64,000 nucleotides of DNA from Streptomyces yangpuensis (GCF_001005295.1 NZ_LBMK01000001.1:824485-888484); one strand, 5' to 3'; positions 46,874 to 58,251 are shown, counted from the stretch's first letter. Numbers and translations are program-made. The notes: generated from the letters alone by a model not told the origin.

Positions 46874-49285
46874 CTAGCCGCGACCTCGGAGGGGGAGGCG
46901 GAGGCGGAGAGCTGTCAGGCGGGTCGAGACCGCGGAGGTCAGGGCCGAGCGGCGGGCCGAGAGCGCCCAGGCGATACGGGCCGCCGACCGCGGCAGCAGC
47001 AGGGCGCGCAGCCGGGGCAGGCGTCCCGCCGAGGCCAGCAGGCCCGCCCGGGCCTGCCGTACGTCGTCCGCCAGGCCCGCGTACGAGACCTCCGCGCCCG
47101 GCGGCGCGTACAGGGCCCGCTCCACCGCACCCGCCACCCGGTGCACCGCCGCGGCGGCGTCCGGCTCCAGCGGGCCCAGCTCCACGACCCGGCTCGCCGC
47201 CCGGCGCGGGGACAGCGCCTCGTCCGGGGTGACGCCCACGTCCCAGGCCGCGTCGCCCAGCTCCCGCCAGGCCGCCAGGACCTCGCCGGACGCCAGACGG
47301 CGGGCCCGCAGCCGGTTGCGCCACAGCAGCGGGAGCAGCGGCAGGCCCACCACCGCGAGCACCAGCGCCGCCCAGCCGAGGACCGCCGTCACCGACGGCC
47401 CGGCGCCGGCCGCCGCGTTCTGCTGCGGGGCGGCCGGCCCGCACTCGCCGAGCCGCTTGAGTGCCGGCGGGCACTCGGCGGACGCCGAGGGAGCCGGAGC
47501 CGGCTGCACCGCACCCTGCGAGGGCAGCGGCGCCGGCGCGGACGGCTGGGCCGCGGGGGCCGGCGGCCGGGAGTAGTCCGGCACGTTGAGGCCCGACCGG
47601 GGCGTCGGCTCGAACCGGGTCCAGCCCACGCCCTGGAAGTACAGCTCGGGCCAGGCGTGCGCGTCCCGCATCGACACGTTCACGATGCCGTCCGGCTGCC
47701 TCTCGCCCGGGGTGAAGCCCACCGCGACGCGCGCCGGGATGCCCAGGGTGCGGGACATCGCCGCCATCGAGAAGGCGAAGTGGATGCAGAAGCCCTCCTT
47801 GTCCGCGAGGAAGCGGGCGACGGCCTGCGGCCCCGTCCCGGAGGTGGTCTGCGTGTCGTAGCGGAATCCGCCGCTCACGGCGAAGAAGTCCTGCAGCTTC
47901 ACCGCGCGCGAGTAGTCGTCCTTCGCGCCCTGCGTGACCTGACGGGCCGTGTCGCCGACCACCTGCGGCAGGTTGTCCGGGACCCTCGTGTACTCCTCGC
48001 GGACCGCCGGGTCCGGCGCCGGGGCCTTCTGGAGCTGCTGGGCGGTGGGCTTCAGCAGCAGGCTGCGCACCTTGTACTCGGCGCCCTGCACGGTCTGGAA
48101 CCTGTCGCGGGCCAGCTGGTCCCCGACCAGGGTCCGGCCGACGGGCTCGAACCGCCACTTGCCGGGGATCTCCACCGCGGTCGCCGGATACGGCATGGGG
48201 AGGTAGCGCTGGGTGTAGCCCTCGGAGGCCGTGATGTTCGTGGTCACCTCGGTCGCGCCGAGGCGGACCTGGTCACCGAGACCGGGCGGGACCGGCATCT
48301 GCTGCGGTACGTCGGTCAGCGCGCGCCCGGACGCCTCCCACTTGACGCCGTTGAACTCGTCCAGGGCCACGATGCGCAGGTACTGGTCGCTCTGCTGCGG
48401 GTTGTCCGTGCGGTACCTGAGCACCACGCGGTTGTCCTGCGCGTTCAGGTTGCTCTGCAGGGAGACCAGCGGGTTGACGGCCGAGATCGTGCCGCCGGAA
48501 CCGCCGCTGCCCTCGCCCTCCTTCGGGCCGCCCAGCAGACCGTCGTCGAGGGCGGGCAGCGCCGCCGGCACCACCAGCGCCATGCCCAGGGCCAGGGCGC
48601 CGATCCGCCGGCCGAACCGCACCGGGGCCGTCGCCCGGACGCCGCCGCTGCTGATGCCGGAGTCGGCCGGCGCGCGTCCGCCCGGGGCGGCGCCGAAGAC
48701 CCGCCCCCACTGGGCGAGCCGGTCGCGGCCCTCGGACAGCAGCAGCATCAGGTAGCCGCAGCCCGCCAGGAGGAAGGAGAACCAGGAGGCGTCCCCGCCG
48801 CCCGACAGGCCCGCGGCGACCGAGTACAGCGCGAGCAGCGGCAGACCGGCCGCCGCGGCCGTACGCGCGGTCACCGCCAGCAGGTCCACCAGCAGGCCGA
48901 TCACCAGCACCCCGGACACCAGCAGCAGCTGGATGCCGTCCGTGAGCGGGGCCGGTATCGCGAACTCGCCCACGTCGTGGAGGCCCTGGGCGAACAGCGA
49001 GCCGAAGTCCGTCACCAGGTAGGCCAGCGGCCCGCTGCCGGTGGACTCCACTTTCCCGGCGAAGAACAGCGCGAGCAGCAGCAACGACACCAGCAGCTGC
49101 GCGGCCACGGTCAGCGACCGCGCCAGCGGCACCCGCCGGGCCCCCGCGCCCACCGCGCTCTGCACGGTGAGCAGCAGCGCGGCCTGGAGCAGCCAGGCCT
49201 GCGACTCCACCAGCGGGCTCAGCGACCAGGAGGTGAGCAGCGTCGCCAGCGCCGCGAACACCGTCAGTTTCGCCCGTCCGCTCAT
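46874..49285 (-). CDS. Transglutaminase-like membrane protein (TgpA/DUF3488)
   Basis: 803 residues. Five or six N-terminal membrane helices (about 5-250), a large extracytoplasmic region with a transglutaminase-core domain (about 455-565) and one more helix (about 650-670) before a cytoplasmic DUF4129-like tail. The catalytic triad candidates are C500 (EGFCIHF), H543 (RDAHAWPELYF) and E559 (TRFEPTP). The ATG overlaps the DUF58 gene stop by 4 bases. In other bacteria TgpA with MoxR and DUF58 proteins acts in protein cross-linking or processing at the envelope and can be essential. The substrate is unknown. Confidence 0.92.
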   Translation of the reverse strand: MSGRAKLTVFAALATLLTSWSLSPLVESQAWLLQAALLLTVQSAVGAGARRVPLARSLTVAAQLLVSLLLLALFFAGKVESTGSGPLAYLVTDFGSLFAQGLHDVGEFAIPAPLTDGIQLLLVSGVLVIGLLVDLLAVTARTAAAAGLPLLALYSVAAGLSGGGDASWFSFLLAGCGYLMLLLSEGRDRLAQWGRVFGAAPGGRAPADSGISSGGVRATAPVRFGRRIGALALGMALVVPAALPALDDGLLGGPKEGEGSGGSGGTISAVNPLVSLQSNLNAQDNRVVLRYRTDNPQQSDQYLRIVALDEFNGVKWEASGRALTDVPQQMPVPPGLGDQVRLGATEVTTNITASEGYTQRYLPMPYPATAVEIPGKWRFEPVGRTLVGDQLARDRFQTVQGAEYKVRSLLLKPTAQQLQKAPAPDPAVREEYTRVPDNLPQVVGDTARQVTQGAKDDYSRAVKLQDFFAVSGGFRYDTQTTSGTGPQAVARFLADKEGFCIHFAFSMAAMSRTLGIPARVAVGFTPGERQPDGIVNVSMRDAHAWPELYFQGVGWTRFEPTPRSGLNVPDYSRPPAPAAQPSAPAPLPSQGAVQPAPAPSASAECPPALKRLGECGPAAPQQNAAAGAGPSVTAVLGWAALVLAVVGLPLLPLLWRNRLRARRLASGEVLAAWRELGDAAWDVGVTPDEALSPRRAASRVVELGPLEPDAAAAVHRVAGAVERALYAPPGAEVSYAGLADDVRQARAGLLASAGRLPRLRALLLPRSAARIAWALSARRSALTSAVSTRLTALRLRLPLRGRG

Positions 49286-50648
49286 GCCAGGCCTCCGCTC
49301 GTTCCCGTACCGACGCGCGCGGTCCCGGCCTGGCGCCACAGTTCTCCGAAGGCGACCCCGGGGGCGGCGGCGAGTGCCGTCCAGCCCGCGTCGCGCAGCC
49401 TGCGCAGCCGCTCCTCCAGGGGGACGACGTCGTGCCCGGGCGCGGGCCGTCCGCCCCAGGCCCCGGTGTCCAGGACGAAGGCCACGGCGCCGGAGGCGCG
49501 CTGGCGCATCCTGGCCGCCAGTTCGGTCTGTACGTCGTCCAGGTCGCCGAAGAAGGCGATGAGGAGCCCGTCGCCGCCGCCCTCGCCGAAGCCGCCGCCG
49601 CGTACGGCGTCGTAGGCCCGGGAGAGCCCGGCGCCGTCGGAGTGCCCGACCACGGCGAGGGTGTCCATCATCAGCCCGGCGGCCTCCGCGGACTCGTGTC
49701 CGCCGGCGGAGAACCCGCCGCCGCCCTCGCCGGGTGCCGCGCTCCCGGTGTCGGTGAGCAGCCGTGCCGAGAAGCCCTGTTCCAGGACGTGCACGAGGCT
49801 GGAGGCGGCCGCGGAGACGGCCCATTCGAAGGCGGAGTCCGGTCCGGCGCCGTCGAAGGCGAGGCGGCGGGTGTCGAGCAGGACGGTGGCCCTGCTGCGC
49901 TGGGGCTGTTCCTCGCGGCGGACCATCAGCTCGCCGTAGCGGGCGGTGGAGCGCCAGTGCACGCGGCGCAGGTCGTCGCCGCGCCGGTAGCCGCGCGGGA
50001 TCACGTCGTCGTCGCCCGCCAGGGCCAGGGAGCGGCGGCTGCCGTCGCCGTAGCCGTTGGACTCGCCGGTCAGCCGGACCGGGGGCAGGGGCTCGGTGCG
50101 CGGAATGACGGTGAGGGTGTCGTAGGCGCTGAAGGAGCGGGTCAGCTCGACCAGCCCGAAGGGGTCGGTGAGCCGCAGCTGGAGCGGGCCCAGCGGATAG
50201 CGGCCGCGCAGGTCGGAGCGGACCCGGTAGGACACCTCGCGGCGGCCGCCGGGCTCGACCCGGTCCAGGACGAAGCGGGGACGCGGGCCCAGTACGTAGG
50301 GCACCCGGTCCTGGAGCATCAGCAGGCCGGTGGGCAGCCGGGAGACGTTGTCCATGCGCAGCTGCACCCGGGCCTCGGCGCCCGCGGGCACCCGGCCGGG
50401 GGACAGCCGGCGGCTGCCGGAGACCCGGTGGCGGGTGCGGTGCAGGGCGTAGACGCAGATCAGCGGCAGGAGGGCGAGCAGCAGGCCGACGCGCAGCAGC
50501 GCGCCCTGGCCGAGGACGTAGGCGCAGACGGCCGCGGCGATCCCGGCGGCCACGAACGAACGGCCGCGGGTGGTCAGCCCGGACAGCGACGCGCGCAGCC
50601 CGCCGCCGTTTCCCGGGCCGCCGGCGCCGGGTGCGGCACCGGCGCTCA

Positions 50649-50649
<1 letters not shown>
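49282..50649 (-). CDS. DUF58 domain protein
   Basis: 455 residues. Two N-terminal membrane helices (about 30-70), a beta-rich domain, then the DUF58 core (about 230-290: DDLRRVHWRSTARYGELMVRR, shortened as VHWRSTARYG) that leads into a von Willebrand A-like region (ATVLLDTR, DTGAWGG). Such proteins work with MoxR AAA ATPases as metal-binding adaptors. Its ATG shares one base with the MoxR stop (TGATG), and its own stop overlaps tgpA. Confidence 0.9.
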
Positions 50650-51659
<1,010 letters not shown>

Positions 51660-51795
51660 CTGGTTCTCCTCGGCCATCTCCCAGGGCCGACGCCCTTGGC
51701 GCATGACCGGCCCACCCCGAAACACGGACACCGGATGCGGGGGTTCCCGGGTGGTGTCTCCCCGCATTCTTGACGGCGCCTGGGCCTTGTGTCAC

Positions 51796-52347
51796 TCAGG
51801 AGCTGGGATCGATCTCCCGCAGGAGTCCGGTGTGCACGTCGAAGACGAAGCCTCGCACATCGTCCTTGTGGAGCAGGAACGGGTTGGTGCGGACGCGCTG
51901 CATGGACTGGCGGACGTCCTGGTCGACGTCACGGAAGGCCTCGACGGCCCAGGCGGGACGCTGGCCGACCTCGTCCTCCAGCTCGTGCCGGAAGTCCTCG
52001 GTCAGACGTTCGAGGCCGCAGCCGGTGTGGTGGATCAGTATCACCGTGCGGGTGCCGAGGGCCCGCTGGCTGATGGTGAGCGAGCGGATGGTGTCGTCGG
52101 TGACCACGCCGCCCGCGTTGCGGATGGTGTGGCAGTCGCCGAGTTCCAGGCCGAGCGCGGCGTGGAGGTCGAGCCGGGCGTCCATGCAGGCCACGATGGC
52201 CACATGGAGGACCGGGCTGGCGTCCATGCCGGGGTCGGTGAACTTGGCCGCGTAGCGCTGATTCGCCTCGACCAGCCGGTCGGTGACGGATCCGCCGGCG
52301 GATGCCTCGGATGCGGAGTCTGCAGGCAGGGATGCGGAAGTCGTCAT
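51796..52347 (-). CDS. Beta-class carbonic anhydrase
   Basis: 183 residues. The zinc ligands C54, H107 and C110 and the catalytic dyad D56-R58 (CMDAR, HHTGC) are in place, as is RNAGG. It converts CO2 and bicarbonate. The size and the short C-terminus suit the small beta-CA group of actinobacteria. No clear ribosome site precedes the ATG; TAACGT 7 bases upstream could make it leaderless. It is divergent from the division cluster. Confidence 0.9.
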   Translation of the reverse strand: MTTSASLPADSASEASAGGSVTDRLVEANQRYAAKFTDPGMDASPVLHVAIVACMDARLDLHAALGLELGDCHTIRNAGGVVTDDTIRSLTISQRALGTRTVILIHHTGCGLERLTEDFRHELEDEVGQRPAWAVEAFRDVDQDVRQSMQRVRTNPFLLHKDDVRGFVFDVHTGLLREIDPSS

Positions 52348-52708
52348 GGGTACGACGTTAGTGGTCACGGGCGGCATCGGCCTTGCGTGAGGGGGGACAA
52401 AGAACGTCAACGGGGCTTGTTGTGAGCTAACCCACAGGGGTGGGCGGAGGGCCGCCATCCGGGTGGTCCGGCACCATTTGCGGCTTCGGTCCGAGCGGCG
52501 CGTACGGCGCGCGGGCCGGTTCGTTGACCGCGGCGACCGTTGCACTAAAGTGACGCGAACCGGCCGGAGCCCGGCCCTGACCGGCCTCCCGGCCACCGAT
52601 GAAGACTCCGCGTGCGCGGCGCGTACGTACGGCCCGGCCCTCTTCCGCTCACCGGCCGGGGGAGCGGGCGGTGCGTACGCCTGCCGCGCCGTTATCTGAG
52701 AGGGCGCT
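52348..52708. other. 361-base spacer before division cluster
   Basis: Divergent spacer between carbonic anhydrase and rsmH. It holds the rsmH promoter (52524-52551) and a 5-prime leader of about 150 bases. No mraZ or other gene is found, though mraZ heads this cluster in most bacteria. Confidence 0.7.
52524..52551 (+). promoter_or_regulatory. Promoter of the dcw cluster
   Basis: TTGACC (52524-52529) and TAAAGT (52546-52551) with a 16-base spacer form a good housekeeping promoter. Transcription would start near 52558, about 150 bases before rsmH. Confidence 0.7.
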
Positions 52709-53668
52709 TTGACTAGCGAGTCCCGACATGTCCCGGTGATGCTCCAGCGGTGCCTGGACCTGTTGGCCCCGGCGCTGGAGAGGCCCGGGGCCGTCGTCGT
52801 CGACTGCACCCTCGGCCTCGGCGGCCACAGCGAGGCCCTGCTGACCCGGTTCCCCGAGGCCCGCCTGATCGGCCTCGACCGCGACAAGGAGGCCCTGCGG
52901 CTCTCCGGCGAACGGCTCGCCCCCTTCGGCGACCGGGCCACCCTCGTCCACGCGATCTACGCCGACCTCGCCGAGGTCCTCGACGGCCTGGGACTCCCCT
53001 CCGTCCAGGGCATCCTCTTCGACCTGGGCGTCTCCTCCATGCAGCTGGACGAGGCCGACCGCGGCTTCGCCTACGCGCAGGACGCCCCGCTGGACATGCG
53101 CATGGACCAGACGACCGGCATCAGCGCCGCCGAGGTCCTCAACACCTACGCGCCGGGCGAGCTCGTCCGGATCCTGCGCCAGTACGGCGAGGAGAAGCAG
53201 GCCAAGCGGATCGTGTCCGCGATCGTCCGGGAACGCGAGAAGGCACCCTTCAGCAACAGCGCCCGGCTGGTCGAGCTCATCCGCGACGCACTGCCCCAGG
53301 CCGCCAAGCGGACCGGGGGCAATCCCGCGAAGCGCACCTTCCAGGCGCTGCGGATCGAGGTCAACGGCGAGCTCTCCGGCCTGGAGCGGGCCATCCCGGC
53401 AGCGGTCGACCGCATCGCGGTCGGCGGCCGGATCGCGGTGCTCTCCTACCACTCGCTGGAGGACCGGCTGGTCAAGCAGGTCTTCGCGGCCGGCGCGACC
53501 TCCACCGCCCCGCCCGGACTGCCGGTGGTGCCGGAGAAGTACCAGCCGAAGCTCAAACTGCTCACGCGAGGAGCGGAGCTGCCGACCGAGGAGGAGATCG
53601 CCGAGAACCGGCGGGCCGCCCCGGCGAGGTTCCGGGGGGTCGAACGCATCCGGGAGGCGCGACTGTGA
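52709..53668 (+). CDS. rsmH: 16S rRNA m4C1402 methyltransferase RsmH (MraW)
   Basis: 319 residues, standard size. It starts with [15 protein letters not shown], then the SAM motif [34 protein letters not shown] and [15 protein letters not shown]. It methylates C1402 of 16S rRNA. The TTG start follows GAGAGGG. First gene of the cluster. Its stop overlaps ftsL by 4 bases. Confidence 0.97.
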   Translation: MTSESRHVPVMLQRCLDLLAPALERPGAVVVDCTLGLGGHSEALLTRFPEARLIGLDRDKEALRLSGERLAPFGDRATLVHAIYADLAEVLDGLGLPSVQGILFDLGVSSMQLDEADRGFAYAQDAPLDMRMDQTTGISAAEVLNTYAPGELVRILRQYGEEKQAKRIVSAIVREREKAPFSNSARLVELIRDALPQAAKRTGGNPAKRTFQALRIEVNGELSGLERAIPAAVDRIAVGGRIAVLSYHSLEDRLVKQVFAAGATSTAPPGLPVVPEKYQPKLKLLTRGAELPTEEEIAENRRAAPARFRGVERIREARL

Positions 53669-54213
53669 CCACGGCCGGGAAGGTCGCCACGCTGACCCGC
53701 GGGCAGGCGGCCCGCATCGGCCGGGCCCTCGGCGCCCGCCCGGCCGGCCCGCGGCCCGGCGGGCAGGCGGCGCGGATGCCGTTCGTCCTGCTGGTCGTGG
53801 CGCTGCTGGCCGGCGGCCTGATCAGCCTGCTGCTGCTGAACTCGGCCCTCAACGAGGGCTCCTTCCAGCTGAGCCGGCTGAAGAAGGAGACCACCGCCCT
53901 CACCGACGAGGAACAGGCCCTCCAGCGCGACGTGGACGCCTACTCGGCCCCCGGCGCACTCCAGCGGCGGGCGCGCGAACTGGGCCTGGTCCCGGGCGGC
54001 AGCCCCGTCTTCATCGGCCCGGACGGCAAGGTCTCCGGCAGCGTCTCGGTCGCCGAGGCACCGCCGTCACCGACCCCGACCCCGCCCCCGGCGCCCGCAC
54101 AGGCCGGACCGGGCCGGTCCCCGGCCCCGGCCGTACCGAACCAGTCCGTCCCCCCGGGTGCCCCGGCGGCGCCCGGCCCGACACCGCAGCCCCACCAGCC
54201 TGCCGGAAGGTGA
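53665..54213 (+). CDS. ftsL: Cell division protein FtsL
   Basis: 182 residues: basic cytoplasmic head (1-37), one membrane helix (about 38-60), a short coiled coil (about 64-98) with the RARELGL end typical of FtsL/DivIC, then a 75-residue Pro/Ala-rich tail. It joins FtsB/DivIC and FtsQ at the septum and recruits FtsW/FtsI. The GTG overlaps the rsmH stop. The long Pro-rich tail outside the membrane is an actinobacterial feature. Confidence 0.9.
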   Translation: MTTAGKVATLTRGQAARIGRALGARPAGPRPGGQAARMPFVLLVVALLAGGLISLLLLNSALNEGSFQLSRLKKETTALTDEEQALQRDVDAYSAPGALQRRARELGLVPGGSPVFIGPDGKVSGSVSVAEAPPSPTPTPPPAPAQAGPGRSPAPAVPNQSVPPGAPAAPGPTPQPHQPAGR

Positions 54214-54217
54214 CGTC

Positions 54218-54478
54218 GTGACGCGGATTCCCGCGGGGGCCCAGGCCACCCCGCCCTGCCCCCGGCCACCGCGCGGAGGCGCCCCCGCCTCCCGCGGCCC
54301 CGCCCGGGCCCGTGCTCCCCGCGCGTGCCCCGGGCCCGCCGCCCCCGGCCCGTACGCCGGTCCCCACCGGGCACCGGCCCACCCGGCCCCGCGGCCCGGC
54401 CTTGCCACGGCACCGGCCGGCGGCCACCACGCCGGCCCGGGAACCCGTACCGCCGCACCGCGGACGGTGGCCGGGTGA
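54218..54478 (+). CDS. Possible small Pro/Ala/Arg-rich protein between ftsL and ftsI
   Basis: An 86-codon frame begins with GTG at 54218, four bases after the ftsL stop, behind GGAAGGTGA at good spacing. Its TGA overlaps the ftsI GTG by 4 bases, the coupling pattern used by the rest of the cluster. The protein is Pro, Ala, Arg and Gly-rich with no motif, so codon statistics cannot prove coding in this GC-rich DNA. It may be a real small protein, a translated spacer that carries ribosomes to ftsI, or chance. Confidence 0.35.
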   Translation: MTRIPAGAQATPPCPRPPRGGAPASRGPARARAPRACPGPAAPGPYAGPHRAPAHPAPRPGLATAPAGGHHAGPGTRTAAPRTVAG

Positions 54479-56496
54479 GCCCGCAGGAGCCGCCACGACG
54501 GCGGGTGCCCGGCCCCGCCAGGCCGTCGCGGCCCGGCGACCGGCCCCGCGCCACAGCCCGCCCGGCCTCCCGCCCGGCGACCCGACGCCCCGCGGGCCCC
54601 CGCACACCGCACACGATCCGGCTCGGCAGCCCCCGGCCCCGGCTGCGCCTGGTCGGCGTCGGACTGACCCTCGTCATGCTCGCCTTCGTCGTCCGGCTGC
54701 TGCAGGTGCAGGCCGTCGACGCCTCCTCCTTCTCCGCCGCGGCCTCCAAGAACCGCTACACCAACGTCAAACTGGCCGCCGAACGCGGCGAGATCACCGA
54801 CCGCAAGGGCGTGGCCCTCGCCACCAGCGTCGACGCGTACGACATCACCGCCGACCCGAAGATGTTCACCCCGCAGGACAGCAAGGCCCCGGACGCCCCC
54901 GAGCAGGCCGCGGCCCTCCTCGCGCCCATCCTCGGCAAGGACCCCAAGGAGCTCACGGAGAAGCTCAAGGCCAAGAACAGCCGGTACGTGGTCCTCGCCC
55001 AGCGCCAGACCCCGCAGGTCTGGAACCAGATCAAGGACCTCAAGCGGGTCTTCTCGGAGAAGGCGACCGCCGACAAGAAGAACAACGCCCCCGGCGCCAA
55101 CGTCCTGGCCGGCGTGTTCAAGGAGGACAGCAGCAAGCGCGTGTACCCGGGCGGGGACCTCGCCGCCGGGATACTGGGTTACGTCAACGCCGAGGGCAAG
55201 GGCGCCGGCGGCCTGGAGTCCTCCCTCGACAAGAAGCTGGCCGGCAAGGACGGGGAGATCACCTACGCCCAGTCCGGCGGCCGCAAGGTGCCCACCGCCG
55301 GCTCCAGCGAGAAGCCCGCCGTCCCCGGCGACGACATCGAGCTGACCATCGACCGGGACATCCAGTGGGCGGCGCAGAGCGCCATCGCCGAACAGGTGCA
55401 GAAGTCCGAGGCCGACCGCGGCTACGTCATCGTCCAGGACACCCGCACCGGCGAGGTGCTGGCCATGGCCAACGCCCCCGGCTTCGACCCCAACGACCTG
55501 ACCCGGGCCAGTACGGCCGCCATGGGCAACGCCGCCCTCCAGGACGTGTACGAGCCCGGCTCCACCGCCAAGGTGATCTCGATGGCGGCCGTGCTGGAGG
55601 AGAAGAAGGCGACCCCCGACACCCGCGTCGAGGTCCCCAACCGGCTGCACCGCGGCGACCGGCTGTTCAAGGACGACATCGACCACCCGACCTGGTACCT
55701 GACCCTCAACGGCGTCCTCGCCAAGTCCTCCAACATCGGCACCATCCTGGCCACCGGCCAGCTCGGTCCCACCCAGTCCGAGGCCAATGAGGTCCTGCAC
55801 TCCTACCTGACCGAGTTCGGCATCGGCCGGCCCACCGGCCTGAACTACCCGGGCGAGTCCCGCGGCATCCTCGCCGAGCCCCGGAACTGGTCCACCTCCC
55901 AGCAGTACACGATCCCTTTCGGCCAGGGACTGTCCGTCAACGCCATGCAGGCGGCCTCCGTGTACTCCACCATCGCCAACGGCGGGGTCCGCATCACACC
56001 GACGCTGGTCCGCGGCACCAAGGGCCCCGACGGCCGCTTCACCCCGGCCCCGGCACCCGAGCAGAACCGCGTGATCAGCCAGGAGACCGCCAAGACCCTC
56101 GCCGAGATGCTCGAATCCGTCGTCGACGACCAGGAGGGCACCGGAACCAAGGCGAAGATCCCCGGCTACCGGGTCGGCGGCAAGACCGGCACCTCCAACC
56201 GGGTGGATCCGGCCACCGGCCGCTACAAGGGCTACACCGCCTCCTTCGCCGGCTTCGCCCCGGCGGACAAACCGCGCATCACCGTCTACTGCGCCATCCA
56301 GAACCCCACGAAGGGCAGTTACTTCGGCGGCCAGATCTGCGGCCCCATCTACAAGAAGGTCATGGAGTTCGCCCTCAAGACCCTCCAGATCGCCCCCACC
56401 GGCACCGCCCCCGCCGGGCTCCCGGTCACCTACGAGCCCGGCCCGCAGGCCGCCCAGCAGCCCGCCCCGCAGCCCAGTCCGCAGCCCGGCCAGTGA
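54475..56496 (+). CDS. ftsI: Septal peptidoglycan transpeptidase FtsI (PBP3)
   Basis: 673 residues. A 50-residue Pro/Arg-rich cytoplasmic head and one membrane helix (about 57-78) precede the dimerisation domain and the class B transpeptidase domain. S363 (PGSTAK) is the acylated serine, S418-S-N420 and K570-TG572 complete the active site. It cross-links septal wall with FtsW. The C-terminus is Pro/Gln-rich. GTG at 54475 overlaps the small upstream frame. Confidence 0.95.
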   Translation: MSPQEPPRRRVPGPARPSRPGDRPRATARPASRPATRRPAGPRTPHTIRLGSPRPRLRLVGVGLTLVMLAFVVRLLQVQAVDASSFSAAASKNRYTNVKLAAERGEITDRKGVALATSVDAYDITADPKMFTPQDSKAPDAPEQAAALLAPILGKDPKELTEKLKAKNSRYVVLAQRQTPQVWNQIKDLKRVFSEKATADKKNNAPGANVLAGVFKEDSSKRVYPGGDLAAGILGYVNAEGKGAGGLESSLDKKLAGKDGEITYAQSGGRKVPTAGSSEKPAVPGDDIELTIDRDIQWAAQSAIAEQVQKSEADRGYVIVQDTRTGEVLAMANAPGFDPNDLTRASTAAMGNAALQDVYEPGSTAKVISMAAVLEEKKATPDTRVEVPNRLHRGDRLFKDDIDHPTWYLTLNGVLAKSSNIGTILATGQLGPTQSEANEVLHSYLTEFGIGRPTGLNYPGESRGILAEPRNWSTSQQYTIPFGQGLSVNAMQAASVYSTIANGGVRITPTLVRGTKGPDGRFTPAPAPEQNRVISQETAKTLAEMLESVVDDQEGTGTKAKIPGYRVGGKTGTSNRVDPATGRYKGYTASFAGFAPADKPRITVYCAIQNPTKGSYFGGQICGPIYKKVMEFALKTLQIAPTGTAPAGLPVTYEPGPQAAQQPAPQPSPQPGQ

Positions 56497-56541
56497 CCCT
56501 CGGCCACGGCCCGCCCGCCAGAAAAGCGTGAGGCACCATCA

Positions 56542-58251
56542 GTGACAACGATCACCCCGAAACCCGGGAACCGACCGGCCGCCGCAGCCGAGGCCGGGCC
56601 CTCACTTCGCGGCCCGGCCGCCGCGCCCGGTACGCTCACCGCCGTGCCCCACGCTGATCAGCCCAGAACCACCCAGCAAGACGCCCCGGCAGCGCCGCCG
56701 GGAACACCCAGGCCCGCGTCCGCCGCTCCGAGCCCGCTGGGCGAGCTGGCCACGCTGCTGGGCGTCCCGTCACCAGGCGCTGCGCAGATCACCGGGATCA
56801 CGCACGACTCCCGTGCGGTCCGCCCGGGAGACCTGTACGCGGCCCTGCCCGGAGCCCGGACCCACGGCGCGGAATTCGCCGCCCAGGCCGCCGGCCTCGG
56901 CGCCGCCGCCGTACTGACCGACCCGTCCGGCGCCGAACGTGCCGCGGCCACCGGCCTGCCGGTCCTGACGGTCGCCGACCCGCGCGGCCGGATGGGCGAA
57001 CTCGCCGCCGCGATCTACGGTCACCCCGGCGAAGGCCTGCTCCAGATCGGCATCACCGGAACGTCCGGCAAGACCACCACGGCGTACCTCGTCGAGGGCG
57101 GCCTGCGCGCGGCCGGCCGCAGCACCGGACTGGTCGGCACCGTCGAGATGCGCATCGGCGACGAGCGCATCAAGTCCGAGCGGACCACCCCCGAGGCCAC
57201 CGACCTGCAGGCGCTCTTCGCGGTCATGCGCGAACGTGGCGTCGAGGCCGTGGCCATGGAGGTCTCCAGCCACGCCCTGGTGCTCGGCCGCGTCGACGGC
57301 TGCGTCTTCGACGTCGCCGTCTTCAACAACCTGAGCCCCGAGCACATGGAGTTCCACTCCGACATGGAGGACTACTTCCAGGCGAAGGCGGAGCTCTTCA
57401 CGCCCCGCCGCGCCCGCCTGGGCGTGGTCAACCTCGACGACGAGTACGGCCGCCGCCTCGCCAAGGAGGCCACCGTCCCGGTCGTCACCTTCTCCGCCGC
57501 GGGCGACCGGGCCGCCGACTGGCGCGCCGAGGATGTCGTCACCGGCCACATGGACTCCACGCTCACCCTGGTCGGCCCCGAGGGACAGCGCGTACGCGCC
57601 AAGGCCCCGCTGCCCGGCCCGTTCAACGTCGCCAACACCGTCGCCGCGATCGTCACGCTCGCCGCCGCCGGCCTCGACCCGCAGACCGCCGCCGACGGCG
57701 TCGCCGCGGTCCCCGGGGTCCCCGGCCGGCTGGAGCGGGTGGACGCGGGACAGCCGTACCTCGCCGTCGTCGACTACGCGCACAAGACGGACGCCGTGGA
57801 GTCGGTCCTGCGAGCCCTGCGCGAGGTCACCACCGGCAGGCTGCACATCGTGCTCGGCTGCGGCGGCGACCGCGACAACACCAAGCGCGCCCCCATGGGC
57901 GCCGCGGCCGCCCGGTACGCCGACGTGGCCGTCCTGACCTCCGACAACCCGCGCTCCGAGGACCCGCTCGCGATCCTCGCCGCGATGTTCGGCGGCGCCG
58001 TGTCCGTACCGCCCGCCGAGCGCGGCACCGTCCTCGTCGACGCCGACCGGGCGGCCGCCATCGCCGCCGCCGTCGCGCGCGCCGAGCCCGGCGACACCGT
58101 GCTCGTGGCGGGCAAGGGACACGAACAGGGCCAGGACACCGCAGGGGTCGTCCGGCCCTTCGACGACCGTACGGTGCTCCGCGCCGCGATCGAACGCCAA
58201 CTCGTGCTCGATCGAACCAACCAGGTCCGACAGGCCGAGGTGAACCAGTGA
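56542..58251 (+). CDS. murE: UDP-MurNAc-tripeptide ligase (diaminopimelate-adding) MurE
   Basis: 569 residues; the first 60 or so are a Pro/Ala-rich extension beyond the usual Mur length, and a GTG at 56644 is an alternative start. ATP site GTSGKTTT, then the DNPR motif that selects diaminopimelate over lysine. In Streptomyces the added residue is LL-DAP. The start follows GAGG. Its stop overlaps murF (GTGA). Confidence 0.95.
   Translation: MTTITPKPGNRPAAAAEAGPSLRGPAAAPGTLTAVPHADQPRTTQQDAPAAPPGTPRPASAAPSPLGELATLLGVPSPGAAQITGITHDSRAVRPGDLYAALPGARTHGAEFAAQAAGLGAAAVLTDPSGAERAAATGLPVLTVADPRGRMGELAAAIYGHPGEGLLQIGITGTSGKTTTAYLVEGGLRAAGRSTGLVGTVEMRIGDERIKSERTTPEATDLQALFAVMRERGVEAVAMEVSSHALVLGRVDGCVFDVAVFNNLSPEHMEFHSDMEDYFQAKAELFTPRRARLGVVNLDDEYGRRLAKEATVPVVTFSAAGDRAADWRAEDVVTGHMDSTLTLVGPEGQRVRAKAPLPGPFNVANTVAAIVTLAAAGLDPQTAADGVAAVPGVPGRLERVDAGQPYLAVVDYAHKTDAVESVLRALREVTTGRLHIVLGCGGDRDNTKRAPMGAAAARYADVAVLTSDNPRSEDPLAILAAMFGGAVSVPPAERGTVLVDADRAAAIAAAVARAEPGDTVLVAGKGHEQGQDTAGVVRPFDDRTVLRAAIERQLVLDRTNQVRQAEVNQ

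Noticed and set aside
46856..49615. Plus-strand open frame of about 920 codons opposite tgpA
   Set aside because: Arg/Gln/Gly/His-rich shadow of the transglutaminase gene, no ribosome site or family.
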